From: Moniliophthora roreri
Taxonomy: Eukaryota; Basidiomycota; Agaricomycetes; Agaricales; Marasmiaceae
Assembly: GCA_001466705.2 (NCBI GenBank)
Contig: LATX02000226.1
Location: forward strand, 1-64,000
Reading direction: 5' to 3'
Length of the DNA: 64,000 nucleotides
Shown: positions 45,944 through 58,429 of the stretch, piece after piece
Position numbering within the stretch: the stretch's first letter is position 1
How the letters are laid out: each line of letters starts with the position of its first letter
The notes under the pieces: generated by a model
Seen by the model: only the letters and a program-made list of their open reading frames with translations
What the model was told of the DNA's origin: nothing
Database searches by the model: none
Made by a program: the position numbers and the translations under genes

Positions 45944-47575
45944 GCTTAAAAACCTATGCCTCTACTATGAAAACATGAGGCCTGTGGTGCCAAAATACTC
46001 CTGAAAAAGGTATACATATAAGTTCTTGATTCTCAGTTTTTGTTTTGCAAGTTGGTTTGGCATGGTTCACTGTTACTGCAACATCAAGAATAATTCTCAA
46101 TGTCTCACTCAATAGTTCAGAAATGAATGCCTTTAAAACAACTTCTCAGATCGAGATTGGTGTTTGTTTTGTATAATATTTATTGGTTTTGTGGATTTTG
46201 AAAGCAAAACTGGTATAAGGTTCAACCAGAAACTGCCCAAAGATTAAACTTCTTCTAAGCGAGAACAAAGGTACCTCTTGTACCTGAATATAGCCCTCTT
46301 AGCTATGTTCTGCAACAATTCTCAAGAGGACAAATCTTCTAGACACTGCTAGCCTGAAACCCTCTCTGATTCATATCAAAACACTAGACTATACTGATGT
46401 GCATCAGCTACCCTCTTAGTAGACTGATACAATGTTCTTCTTAATCGGAAAACACACCTCTTGCATTAAAAACTAAGCTCTTCCTAGCTTTTATTTAGAT
46501 CTCTGGTTTGGAATACAATCTCAGGTCTCAACTAGCCTGTGCCTCTTGCACAACTAAATAAGCTAGAGCCTGAAGTGGTTGAAAAATACTGATTGGTGGT
46601 AGCTCTTCTACCTGAACAACAACGTCATATACTCTGGTAATTGGTGGAGAGTATCTCTCCTGCTTTCCACCTACAAAACACATCCCTTTATACACTCTAC
46701 AACATAAATAATCTAATACAAATAAAACTGAGTCAGGTGCTAAATATTATATAAACTAAGCTGTGTTTGGTAAATTTTCTGTCACTGTGTCCAATTGTAG
46801 TCAGGCTTTATAGCCATAAACTCTTTTATTCTTTTTCTATAATGATTGTGCAGTCTTCTGACACTAACCATTTGCAATTTTCTCTATCAAACGGCTCTCC
46901 TTCCAACTCTATTTGAAAATATTATACTTCTATACCACTCTGCACAGTTCCTTCCTTCTCTGTCTACTATCATCTGCTCTATGGACACATAATATGCTTC
47001 CATTTCTATGTTTAAAGTGTACATGTAAGCTCAGCCATGCTAGTTTCTCATCATACAGCTTTGTCTTCTGCTTTTCTGTAATACAGGCACCTTTCTGGAA
47101 ACTGATCATCTATTTCATTCATCTAATTTGATATTGGTATCTTGAGTATCCCCTGCCGATAATTTGTCATTCTCTGTTTCATATCCATTTCTCAGTAATA
47201 TTCTCATTGATGTATCATCAAAGGCTTTTATTCTTCCTTCAAGTTGGGTATAGGTTGAAAATATTGTTAAAAAGTGAAAATATTCCCTTTAGTATGCTTT
47301 TGATAGAGAGATATAATGTGGTATAGTTTCCTACAGGTTTCAGGATGCTCCTCTGTGTTCAGATTCAATGTTTATTTTCATACTAGCAGTGGTCAGGTAC
47401 TCTTGTATAGCCTACTGTCAACCATTACTCTGCTAATATTTTGTATCCTTCTCTACTACTTGCTTTGACCAGCTGCTCAGGGCTCACACTAGTCCTCAAT
47501 TCTCTTGTATATTTCATTTTCAACTATAAAATCGCAAAATATTCTCTAAATAAAAGGTAAAAGTTATGCATATCA
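45944..47575. repeat. Long repeat E, near-complete copy
   Basis: About 1.63 kb from tgaagatgcttaaaaacc to ttatgcatatca. It preserves the uninterrupted site (tctctactacttgctttgac) occupied by a solo LTR in the copy at 22546-24786. It is followed directly by a B integrase fragment. Confidence 0.7.
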
Positions 47576-48340
47576 TTGGACTCCCAGACAAGTTGATATC
47601 AGACTGAGACCTGAGGTTTGCAGCTAATGTATTCCAAGAGATGGGAAGGTTATTAGGGATAACACAAATGCTGAGTACTGCCTATCATCTACAAACTGAT
47701 GGAGAAACTGAAAGAGTAAACTAAGAAATAGAAATATTCCTTCAGTTCTTTTGTGCAAAAGAACAAACAAAATAGAAGGAACTTCTACCCTTTGCAGAAT
47801 TTGCACACAACAGCTGAATGCATTCTGCAACCAAACAAAGTCTCTTCTATCTGATGATGGGATACTACCCCAGACTACTTTTGACAGTTTTCAAAAAGAC
47901 CAATGTACTCTCAGTAGAACAAAGAATTGTGGAGCTGAAGAAGCTGAGAGAAGAGACATTGGCACTGCTGGATATAGCAGCAAGAAAGATGAGAGAAAGA
48001 AGCAGAAGGATCTTAGGGAAGGACCCTTCGAAATAGAACAGGTTCTAGGCCCAGTGACATACAAACTGAAACTTCTGTTCCAATAGCAAATTCACTCTGT
48101 TTTCCACACTAGGCTATTATCCCTGTACAAAGAGAACAACATTTACAGACTGAACTTTCTAGAACCCTCACTGGACATAATAGAAGGAGCAGAGGAGTAT
48201 GAGATCAAAGTAATCATCAGACATAGACCCAGGGGGAAGAATCCAAAAGAATACCTGGTGCAGTAGAAAGGTTACAACTCTTCTCACAACCAGTAGCAAA
48301 GGCTGAGCCAATTGAAACATGTGATGGAAACTTACCTTGC
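47576..48340 (+). pseudogene. pol: Integrase fragment, family B
   Basis: The plus strand encodes [36 protein letters not shown] (catalytic Glu region), LLPFAEFAHN, LMMGYYPRLLL, then decayed C-terminal sequence (VLGPVTYKLKL). Several stops. The upstream part is missing, repeat E being in its place. A third ORF follows. Confidence 0.8.
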
Positions 48341-48401
48341 TTATAAAGTGGCACATTGCCTTTACTAAATGTCATTACTACCCACAAATGTCTTCCACTG
48401 C

Positions 48402-49310
48402 CATGCCTTCCATCAGAAACTATAACAAAGATGTCACCTATTGTGGCTCCTTTCATCCTAGCATGTTCAAACTGCTGTACATTGTCAACAGCAAGCACTA
48501 CAACAAGCAACTAGTACAGGCTTCCACTGACAATGACATGCAGGCAGTCTTAGAAAGCCTAGTATTTCTACAAAACCACTGACAGATGCTAAATGACACT
48601 ATTACTCAAATAGATGCTCAAATGGAGACCTTCGCCAGGTCTGTAATAGAAGGAAATAGTAGAATAAGCCTAGAAGGCCCAATAACAGTACCATTACCTC
48701 CCATTGATTTTCAACACCCACCACTTCATGAATTAGTACCTGGTGTAGGTGCTGAAGGGGAGACCTCTCCAGATGACTCTGATTTCAACCTAAATGATCT
48801 CCAGTTCCTCATTGCCATCCAACAACATGAACAAAGACTGAAGAGCAGTCAAAATTGCTCTTGCACAGTACCTCTTTGAACAAAGAGACTGACCCTTCCC
48901 CTCTATCCCTGAGACCAACCCAGACACAGGTGTGGATGACACTAGCACTGATACAGGAACAAGAAACACCTCCCCTGCTCCCAGCCAACTCTCCCTTGTT
49001 TACTCTGAACCCTCTGATAATAGAAATGATACTTTCTGACAGTCCTTGACCCCTGTCTCAAATGCCTCCACTAGAGCAGCGCTCTTCCCAGATGTCTCCA
49101 CACCATCTACTTCTCTCTGTATGGCTCCAACCTACCTCTGCTGAACCAACTCTTTTCAAGTCAGTACCACACCTTCACCCTCCCCTCCATCACCCCCAGA
49201 ATCCATCAATATTGAGAGAAGATTCTCCCCCATCTACAACACCACTCTTGTTAGAGACAGTGACCTGCCCAATTACCCCTGTGCTGCAATACCATCTACA
49301 CAGCATCTGA
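48402..49310 (+). pseudogene. Third ORF of a B element, broken
   Basis: Follows integrase in sense, as in elements A and X. From ATG 48403: MPSIRNYNKDVTYCGSFHPS, KLLYIVNSKHYNKQLVQAS, a stop at 48580-48582, then 48586-48879 (MLNDTITQIDAQMETFARS, ISLEGPITVPLPP), then a Pro-rich region in other frames to about 49310. It aligns with the X ORF (HPNPYQLLHIFNSRQYDDQL and IGLEGPITV), so the family is shared between diverged elements. Function unknown. Confidence 0.65.
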
Positions 49311-49340
49311 ATGAGCGAACATGTCTTGGTGTGGGACAAT

Positions 49341-50333
49341 GAAGATGCTCAAAAACCTATGCCTCCACTATGAAATTATAAGGCCTGTAGTGCCAAAATA
49401 CCTCTGACAAAGGTTTATATAAGTTTTTGATTCTCAGTTTTGTTTGCAGGTTGGTTCAGTGTGGTTCACTGTTACTGCAACATTAAGAATAATTCTCAAT
49501 GCCTTGCTCAATAGTTCAGAGATGATTGCCTTCAAAACAACTTCTCAGATCAAAAATGGATGTTCATTTGTATAGTATTTATCAGTTTTGTGGTTTTATT
49601 AATCACTTCGAAAGCAAATACTGGTATAGATTTTGACTAGAAACTGCCCAAAGAATAAACTTCTTCTAAGTGAGAATGAAGGTACCTCTTGTACCTGAAT
49701 ATAGCCCTCTTAGCTATGTTCTGCAACAATTATCAAGAGCACAAATCTTCTAGACACTGCTAGCCTGAAACCCTCTCTGATTCATATTGAAACACCAGAC
49801 TATGTATGTCAGCTACCCTCTTAGTAGACTGATACAATGTTTCTCTTATCAGAAAACACACCTCTTGCGTTAAAAACTAAGCTCTTCCTAGCTTTTATTT
49901 ATATCTCTGGTTTGGGTTACAATCTCAGGTCTCAACTAGATAAGCTAGAGCCTGAAGTGGTTGAAAAAAAATACTGATTGCCGGTAGCTCTTCTACCTGA
50001 ACAACAACATCATACACTCTGGTAATTGGTGGGCAGTATCTCTCCTGCTTTCCACCTACAAAACATGTCCCCTTATATACCCTACAACATAAATAATCTA
50101 ATATATCTGTCACAAATACAAATAAAACTGAGTCAGGTGATAAATATTATATAAACTGAGCTGTGTTTGGTAATTTCTCTGTCACAGTGTCCAATTGTAG
50201 TCAGGCTTTGTAGCCATAATCTCTTTTATTCTTTTTCTATAATGATTGTGCAGTCTTCTGACACTAACCATTTGCAATTTTCTCTATCAAACGGCTCTCC
50301 TTCCAACTCTATTTGAAAATATTATACTTCTAT
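49341..50333. repeat. Long repeat E, copy truncated at a gap
   Basis: Starts tgaagatgctcaaaaacc. Up to about 49937 it equals 51274-51870; after that it differs (a 27-nt deletion and point changes) and its last ~90 bp equal the copy near 46850-46941. The contig end is likely chimeric. Confidence 0.65.
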
Positions 50334-50334
50334 N
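50334..50334. other. Assembly gap (single n)
   Basis: Sequence after the n repeats 48402 onward at an offset of 1,933, identical by eye for about 1.5 kb. Confidence 0.85.
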
Positions 50335-51243
50335 CATGCCTTCCATCAGAAACTATAACAAAGATGTCACCTATTGTGGCTCCTTTCATCCTAGCATGTT
50401 CAAACTGCTGTACATTGTCAACAGCAAGCACTACAACAAGCAACTAGTACAGGCTTCCACTGACAATGACATGCAGGCAGTCTTAGAAAGCCTAGTATTT
50501 CTACAAAACCACTGACAGATGCTAAATGACACTATTACTCAAATAGATGCTCAAATGGAGACCTTCGCCAGGTCTGTAATAGAAGGAAATAGTAGAATAA
50601 GCCTAGAAGGCCCAATAACAGTACCATTACCTCCCATTGATTTTCAACACCCACCACTTCATGAATTAGTACCTGGTGTAGGTGCTGAAGGGGAGACCTC
50701 TCCAGATGACTCTGATTTCAACCTAAATGATCTCCAGTTCCTCATTGCCATCCAACAACATGAACAAAGACTGAAGAGCAGTCAAAATTGCTCTTGCACA
50801 GTACCTCTTTGAACAAAGAGACTGACCCTTCCCCTCTATCCCTGAGACCAACCCAGACACAGGTGTGGATGACACTAGCACTGATACAGGAACAAGAAAC
50901 ACCTCCCCTGCTCCCAGCCAACTCTCCCTTGTTTACTCTGAACCCTCTGATAATAGAAATGATACTTTCTGACAGTCCTTGACCCCTGTCTCAAATGCCT
51001 CCACTAGAGCAGCGCTCTTCCCAGATGTCTCCACACCATCTACTTCTCTCTGTATGGCTCCAACCTACCTCTGCTGAACCAACTCTTTTCAAGTCAGTAC
51101 CACACCTTCACCCTCCCCTCCATCACCCCCAGAATCCATCAATATTGAGAGAAGATTCTCCCCCATCTACAACACCACTCTTGTTAGAGACAGTGACCTG
51201 CCCAATTACCCCTGTGCTGCAATACCATCTACACAGCATCTGA
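50335..51243 (+). pseudogene. Third ORF of a B element, repeated copy
   Basis: Same as 48402-49310, beginning at the gap. Confidence 0.65.
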
Positions 51244-51271
51244 ATGAGCGAACATGTCTTGGTGTGGGACA

Positions 51272-52932
51272 ATGAAGATGCTCAAAAACCTATGCCTCCA
51301 CTATGAAATTATAAGGCCTGTAGTGCCAAAATACCTCTGACAAAGGTTTATATAAGTTTTTGATTCTCAGTTTTGTTTGCAGGTTGGTTCAGTGTGGTTC
51401 ACTGTTACTGCAACATTAAGAATAATTCTCAATGCCTTGCTCAATAGTTCAGAGATGATTGCCTTCAAAACAACTTCTCAGATCAAAAATGGATGTTCAT
51501 TTGTATAGTATTTATCAGTTTTGTGGTTTTATTAATCACTTCGAAAGCAAATACTGGTATAGATTTTGACTAGAAACTGCCCAAAGAATAAACTTCTTCT
51601 AAGTGAGAATGAAGGTACCTCTTGTACCTGAATATAGCCCTCTTAGCTATGTTCTGCAACAATTATCAAGAGCACAAATCTTCTAGACACTGCTAGCCTG
51701 AAACCCTCTCTGATTCATATTGAAACACCAGACTATGTATGTCAGCTACCCTCTTAGTAGACTGATACAATGTTTCTCTTATCAGAAAACACACCTCTTG
51801 CGTTAAAAACTAAGCTCTTCCTAGCTTTTATTTATATCTCTGGTTTGGGTTACAATCTCAGGTCTCAACTAGCCTGTGCCTCTTGCACAACTAAATAAGC
51901 TAGGGTCTGAAGTAGTTGAAAAATACTGATTGCCAGTAACTCTTCTATCTAAATAACAACATCATACACTCTGGTAATTGGTAGGCAGTATCTCTCCTGC
52001 CTTCCACCTACAAAACACATCCCCTTATATACCCTACAACATAAATAATCTAATATATCTGTCACAAATACAAATAAAACTGAGTCAGGTGATAAATATT
52101 ATATAAACTGAGCTGTGTTTGGTAATTTCTCTGTCACAGTGTCCAATTGTAGTCAGGCTTTGTAGCCATAATCTCTTTTATTCTTTTTCTATAATGATTG
52201 TGCAGTCTTCTGACACTAACCATTTGCAATTTTCTCTATCAAATGGCTCTTCTTCCAACTCTGTTTGAAAATATTATACTTCCATGCTGCTCCGCATGGT
52301 TCCTTCCTTCTCTGTCTACTATCATCTGCTCTATGGACACGTAATATGCTTCCATCTCTATGTTTAAAGTGTATGTGTAAGCTCAGCTGTGCTGGTTTCT
52401 CATCATACAGCTTTGTCTTCCATTTTTCCATGATACAGACACCCTTCTGGTAGCTGATCATCTATTTCATTCTTCAATTCGGTATCTCGAGTATCCCTTG
52501 CTGATAATTTGTCATCCTCTGTTTCATATCTGTTTCTCAATAATATTCTCATATGTGTATCATTGAAGGCTTTTATTCTTCCTTCAAGTTGGGTATAGAT
52601 TGAAAATATTATTAAAAGTGAAAATATCCCCTTTGGTATGCTTTTGATAGAGAAGTATTATGTGGTGTAGTTCCCTACAGGTTTTGGGATGCTCCTCTGT
52701 GTTCAGATTCGCTGTTTATTTTCATACTAGCAGTGGTCAGGTACTCTTGTATGGCCTACCATCAACCAATACTCTGCTAATATTTTATATCCTTCTCTAC
52801 TACTCACTTTGACTAGCTGCTCAGGGCTCACACTAGTCCTCAATTCCCTTATCTATGTCATTTTCAACTATAAAAGTGCAAAATATTCTCTATTTGCATG
52901 TGAAATAAAAGGTAAAAGTTATGCATATCAAT
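51272..52932. repeat. Long repeat E, complete copy
   Basis: About 1.66 kb from tgaagatgctcaaaaacc to ttatgcatatca. The next sequence is an ORF whose ATG (52921) overlaps the end of the repeat. Part of it (51448 onward) recurs at 53741. Confidence 0.7.
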
Positions 52933-53550
52933 GACGAGGACACAGAAATGGACAACAGGGCCAGGCCTCCTGAAGGGACATTGAGGCCTCTTACACTGTG
53001 GCCACAGGGACAGATGGAAGAGGTATATGAGCACTTGAATGCCCTGTGTGCAGAATAGGCACCCACTGCACTGTTGATTGTGGAGACTACTATTGTTTGG
53101 TCTGTGGAGTTTTTGCAGCTAGCCATCTACCTAGAGACTGCCATCAATGATGAAGGTCTGGCCAAGCTTTGGAACTACACTATCTCCGTGGCCCTCCACC
53201 TCCTGAAGACAATTTTACACACGTTGACTACAACGATGGACTCTATGGAAATGGAGAACAATGAAGAGGACAACAGCAAGTCAGATGGAGAGTGTTAGGA
53301 CTATGCAAAGAAGGCAAGGAGAGTACAGCCAGATGGCAAGGAGAGTACTGAACGAGGATCACCATATGAAGGAGGTGGGTTTGCTGAGGCTATTGGCAAC
53401 AGCACTACTGAACTATGGAGCTCAGCTGAGATGAAGGGTCTCCGCATGAGCAAGATCAAGAGCAAAGTAGAGGAGAGAAGAGAAGAGCATAGAACAACAT
53501 TAATTTTCCACTTGGGGTATACTAGTAGAATACAGTGGTTTATATACTAA
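52921..53550 (+). pseudogene. Unrecognised ORF directly after repeat E
   Basis: A frame starting MHINDEDTEMDNRARPPEG, with TAG near 53056 and at 53296-53298, ends TAA at 53548-53550. It has a hydrophobic middle (TALLIVETTIVWSVEFLQLA) and an acidic then basic tail (MENNEEDNSKSDGEC, KARRVQPDGKES). Not a known gag or other family to me. It may be the first part of the accessory gene that continues at 56176. A copy lies at 55214-55843. Confidence 0.45.
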
Positions 53551-53739
53551 TGGGAGAAGCATAAGCAGAGAACATGTGTAGCCCATGAGGACAGTGACCA
53601 AGATGTTGCTACAAGAAAAACATGCTATAAGATGTACAGTGCAGAGATTAATGAAACGTGTAGGATATGATAGGAAGGATATGTAGGTAATCCTCATATG
53701 AGGTCTCATACGGGTGTAATAGTATCCCTCTCTTAGGTT

Positions 53740-53740
53740 N
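53740..53740. other. Assembly gap (single n)
   Basis: 51448-53739 (2,292 bp) is repeated as 53741-56032 without a difference that I noticed. Overlapping contig ends are the likely cause. Confidence 0.9.
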
Positions 53741-55225
53741 TTCAGAGATGATTGCCTTCAAAACAACTTCTCAGATCAAAAATGGATGTTCATTTGTATA
53801 GTATTTATCAGTTTTGTGGTTTTATTAATCACTTCGAAAGCAAATACTGGTATAGATTTTGACTAGAAACTGCCCAAAGAATAAACTTCTTCTAAGTGAG
53901 AATGAAGGTACCTCTTGTACCTGAATATAGCCCTCTTAGCTATGTTCTGCAACAATTATCAAGAGCACAAATCTTCTAGACACTGCTAGCCTGAAACCCT
54001 CTCTGATTCATATTGAAACACCAGACTATGTATGTCAGCTACCCTCTTAGTAGACTGATACAATGTTTCTCTTATCAGAAAACACACCTCTTGCGTTAAA
54101 AACTAAGCTCTTCCTAGCTTTTATTTATATCTCTGGTTTGGGTTACAATCTCAGGTCTCAACTAGCCTGTGCCTCTTGCACAACTAAATAAGCTAGGGTC
54201 TGAAGTAGTTGAAAAATACTGATTGCCAGTAACTCTTCTATCTAAATAACAACATCATACACTCTGGTAATTGGTAGGCAGTATCTCTCCTGCCTTCCAC
54301 CTACAAAACACATCCCCTTATATACCCTACAACATAAATAATCTAATATATCTGTCACAAATACAAATAAAACTGAGTCAGGTGATAAATATTATATAAA
54401 CTGAGCTGTGTTTGGTAATTTCTCTGTCACAGTGTCCAATTGTAGTCAGGCTTTGTAGCCATAATCTCTTTTATTCTTTTTCTATAATGATTGTGCAGTC
54501 TTCTGACACTAACCATTTGCAATTTTCTCTATCAAATGGCTCTTCTTCCAACTCTGTTTGAAAATATTATACTTCCATGCTGCTCCGCATGGTTCCTTCC
54601 TTCTCTGTCTACTATCATCTGCTCTATGGACACGTAATATGCTTCCATCTCTATGTTTAAAGTGTATGTGTAAGCTCAGCTGTGCTGGTTTCTCATCATA
54701 CAGCTTTGTCTTCCATTTTTCCATGATACAGACACCCTTCTGGTAGCTGATCATCTATTTCATTCTTCAATTCGGTATCTCGAGTATCCCTTGCTGATAA
54801 TTTGTCATCCTCTGTTTCATATCTGTTTCTCAATAATATTCTCATATGTGTATCATTGAAGGCTTTTATTCTTCCTTCAAGTTGGGTATAGATTGAAAAT
54901 ATTATTAAAAGTGAAAATATCCCCTTTGGTATGCTTTTGATAGAGAAGTATTATGTGGTGTAGTTCCCTACAGGTTTTGGGATGCTCCTCTGTGTTCAGA
55001 TTCGCTGTTTATTTTCATACTAGCAGTGGTCAGGTACTCTTGTATGGCCTACCATCAACCAATACTCTGCTAATATTTTATATCCTTCTCTACTACTCAC
55101 TTTGACTAGCTGCTCAGGGCTCACACTAGTCCTCAATTCCCTTATCTATGTCATTTTCAACTATAAAAGTGCAAAATATTCTCTATTTGCATGTGAAATA
55201 AAAGGTAAAAGTTATGCATATCAAT
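53741..55225. repeat. Long repeat E, copy after the gap
   Basis: Same as 51448-52932. Lacks the first 176 bp because it begins at the gap. Confidence 0.75.
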
Positions 55226-55843
55226 GACGAGGACACAGAAATGGACAACAGGGCCAGGCCTCCTGAAGGGACATTGAGGCCTCTTACACTGTGGCCACAG
55301 GGACAGATGGAAGAGGTATATGAGCACTTGAATGCCCTGTGTGCAGAATAGGCACCCACTGCACTGTTGATTGTGGAGACTACTATTGTTTGGTCTGTGG
55401 AGTTTTTGCAGCTAGCCATCTACCTAGAGACTGCCATCAATGATGAAGGTCTGGCCAAGCTTTGGAACTACACTATCTCCGTGGCCCTCCACCTCCTGAA
55501 GACAATTTTACACACGTTGACTACAACGATGGACTCTATGGAAATGGAGAACAATGAAGAGGACAACAGCAAGTCAGATGGAGAGTGTTAGGACTATGCA
55601 AAGAAGGCAAGGAGAGTACAGCCAGATGGCAAGGAGAGTACTGAACGAGGATCACCATATGAAGGAGGTGGGTTTGCTGAGGCTATTGGCAACAGCACTA
55701 CTGAACTATGGAGCTCAGCTGAGATGAAGGGTCTCCGCATGAGCAAGATCAAGAGCAAAGTAGAGGAGAGAAGAGAAGAGCATAGAACAACATTAATTTT
55801 CCACTTGGGGTATACTAGTAGAATACAGTGGTTTATATACTAA
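55214..55843 (+). pseudogene. Unrecognised ORF after repeat E, second copy
   Basis: Same as 52921-53550. This copy is continuous with the accessory ORF at 56176. Confidence 0.45.
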
Positions 55844-56121
55844 TGGGAGAAGCATAAGCAGAGAACATGTGTAGCCCATGAGGACAGTGACCAAGATGTT
55901 GCTACAAGAAAAACATGCTATAAGATGTACAGTGCAGAGATTAATGAAACGTGTAGGATATGATAGGAAGGATATGTAGGTAATCCTCATATGAGGTCTC
56001 ATACGGGTGTAATAGTATCCCTCTCTTAGGTTCTGACCCTGGAGGAACATACCAAAAAAGGAAATGGAAAGAAATGGAGAGAATTGTCCTAGGTGTCACA
56101 TGTCCGGTGGCAGTGTTGGGA

Positions 56122-56129
56122 TATAAAAA
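56122..56129 (+). promoter_or_regulatory. TATA-like box before the accessory ORF
   Basis: tataaaaa in gggatataaaaagcc, 47 nt upstream of the ATG at 56176. It would give the ORF its own promoter, independent of repeat E. Confidence 0.35.
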
Positions 56130-56175
56130 GCCTTGGGAAACGATTGAAGTCCATCACTCCCCCCCATTAGAAATC

Positions 56176-57525
56176 ATGTCAGCTGAGCCATCCAATTTGC
56201 ATGAAGTTATCAACCTTACAAACATCAACAACACAGACTTTTCATCCCCCCTTCAGTATCCAGTGACTCCAATCCCAAACATCAGACAATGCACGTATCC
56301 TTGAGCGACTCATATGTGGAACGACTCCCTGGTGCTCAAGGAGATGTCTGAAGATTGCCTGACTGTGGAGTTTCCTGCCCCCGTTCCCAAACCTGAATTC
56401 TCTCCTCCAGTCGTGCAGGCACCTGGTGAAAAGTCGGCAGCATGGGGAGCCTGCCATAGGGTGGATACTCAAGAATGGGCTTGAATTTCAGCTGAGTGGG
56501 AGGTGGCATTGACTGCACGGGAGGAGCAGTTGTTGGACTGGAAGCATTTTTGGTCCACTTATGAGCAGATCAAGAAGTGGCTGCGAGAACAGTGGAAAGC
56601 CAAGGAATGGGAGCATGTGGAGAGGGCTGTGAGGGAGAAGGCTGAGAAGGAGAAAGAGGAGGAGCAACATTGAGCGGTGACCTGTGTGGCATCTTCTGCA
56701 ACCATGTGAGGAAGTATGAGCACAGCAGTCGAGGAGTCTCCTCATACAACACAGTTGGGCAGCAAACATAAGAGTAAGGCAGCAGTTGCCTATCAATTGG
56801 ACTACATTGAGTTGCCTTTGTTAGGTGACTTCAGCAAATGGCCATGTGAGTTGACTTTGCCCATAACCCATTGTAAGTGTCCAAGAGCCAAGGAAGAGAT
56901 AGAGGCTGACACTAGTGTTTGTATAGAGGTGCAGAAGGGCGAAGGTAAGTCATCACACGAACTTCCATGTCTTGGCCAGACTGACTTGGTGATAGAGTGT
57001 GAAGGCTGCACGGCTTGTGGTAGGGCATGCAAATGTCAGGTGGAGACTACTAGTGGCCAAGCCAGGCCAATTGGTGCGTGTTTGGCATGCCACACTTCCA
57101 AAGTGAAGTGTAGCTTTGTCTCTGTGGCTGCGGGACCTTCCAAGAGCATGGCTGGACCCTTGAAGAAGAAGGAGAAGGCTCCGGGTCTCCCGAAGAGCAG
57201 GCCTTTTGCCGAGGACTCGGATGTGGACTTCGTCAGAGAGGAGGACCCTGTGGAACTCAGCCAACTCATTCTGCTGGAAGTTAAGCAGATGAGAGAGGAG
57301 ATGAACAACCATTTGAATGAGTTGTCCAGCTGAGTCAAGGCATTGGAGAAGAAGGTGGAGAGTCAGACGCAACATTTGGCGCAGGTGCTAGACGTCTACA
57401 AAATTGCACTGTCGGACAAGGAGGAGGAGGGACTGAAGGTCAAGAAGGGAAAAGAAAAGGTGGTAGAAGAGGTCGGGTTGGGTGAGGAGGAGGTCATCAA
57501 CAAAGAGGAGGAAGAAGAGAAGTAG
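56176..57525 (+). pseudogene. Accessory ORF with Cys cluster and coiled coils, convergent to pol H
   Basis: One frame of 449 codons with five in-frame stops, all TGA (56302, 56482, 56671, 56707, 57331); each could be a CGA Arg codon hit by C-to-T. N-terminus: MSAEPSNLHEVINLTNIN. Middle: a charged, Trp-containing helical block (KKWLREQWKAKEWEHVERAV). Then a Cys cluster (ECEGCTACGRACKC near 56995-57036, CLACHTSKVKCSF near 57079-57119), and a C-terminal heptad-like region (LEVKQMREEMNNHLNEL, then KALEKKVESQTQHL) with a Glu/Lys-rich end. CX2CX6CSF is shared with the spliced gene at 19706-22545. Its 3' end is 150 nt from the 3' end of a minus-strand pol. No known enzyme domain. Confidence 0.65.
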
Positions 57526-57672
57526 TGGCCAGCTGAACACTTGTTTCTTGGACACCCACATGGACATGGACAAACAGTAGAAATATTGTACTAGAAATTA
57601 TCTTGGTAAAAAGTAAATAAGAATAATTAGTTATGTGCACTGAGTCAAGAAGTGTGGTGCAAGAAAGAAAAC

Positions 57673-58365
57673 TCAAAGGTTAGTCAGCCAAAGTGCTAAG
57701 TAGCGTGCAAGGGCAGCCTTGTGTTTGTTGAGAGGACCAGGTTTATGTTGGGTTGAGGGATTGGAGTGGAAATCATTAAGTGCTTCACCTGGGTCTAAAT
57801 CCTTGGCCGAAACCCATTGAATTTCTTTGTCTGTACCTTCATAGCTGGCCCACTTCACAAGGTACTGTAACTGACACTTACACTGCCAATCCAACTTCAA
57901 GTCTAAGATCTCAAATATCTCATAATGAGGTTCACCTTTGTCATCGATCTTGACCAGAGGTGGTGGTGGTTCAGTGCAGTTAGGTATTTCGGAAGGGTGA
58001 AAGGGTTCAAGTTGGGATACATGGAAGATGGAGTGTATACCAGAGAGGTAGTCAGGAAGTCGGATGGTGAAGGCATTGGAGCTGGGTTGACCTAAGTACT
58101 TTTCTGAAAGCTTCTTTGTTGGCTGAGTTGTTTTAATGTGCTTGGCTAGGATGTAGACTTGCTGGCCAACTTGGAAGTTGGGTGCAGACTTTCGTCGGTT
58201 GTCAGCCATAGTTTTGTAAGCTTCCTGGGCAGCCTTGATCTCGTCACATAAGAACTGATGTATGTCGTCGAGGTTGCTGACATAGTTGTGAGCTTTCTGA
58301 GATGCGAGATGGTATTCCGGATGTACTGTGATGTTCGGATGGTATCCCTTATGTTGTCTGGAAGT
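57673..58365 (-). pseudogene. pol: C-terminal integrase and chromodomain of chromovirus H
   Basis: The minus strand encodes GYHPNITVHPEYHLAS at the start, then DEIKAAQEAYKTMADNRRKS, QVGQQVYILAKHIKTTQPTK, the GPF-like region, FHVSQLEPFHPSE, and a chromodomain (YEIFEILDLKL, QLQYLVKWASYEG, IQWVSAKDL) ending at 57673. 58209-57673 is open (178 codons). Upstream integrase is replaced by element C at about 58366-58430. Confidence 0.85.
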
Positions 58366-58429
58366 AAATATATAGCAGTATTCTGAGTGTATTTCCTTTG
58401 TATTAATAGCATGAAAAGAACACCTTGTA

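Noticed and set aside
45944..52932. Repeat E copies at 45944, 49341 and 51272 as the two LTRs of one complete element
   Set aside because: The sequence after the first copy is mid-integrase of family B, not a leader and gag, and the later copies are affected by assembly gaps.
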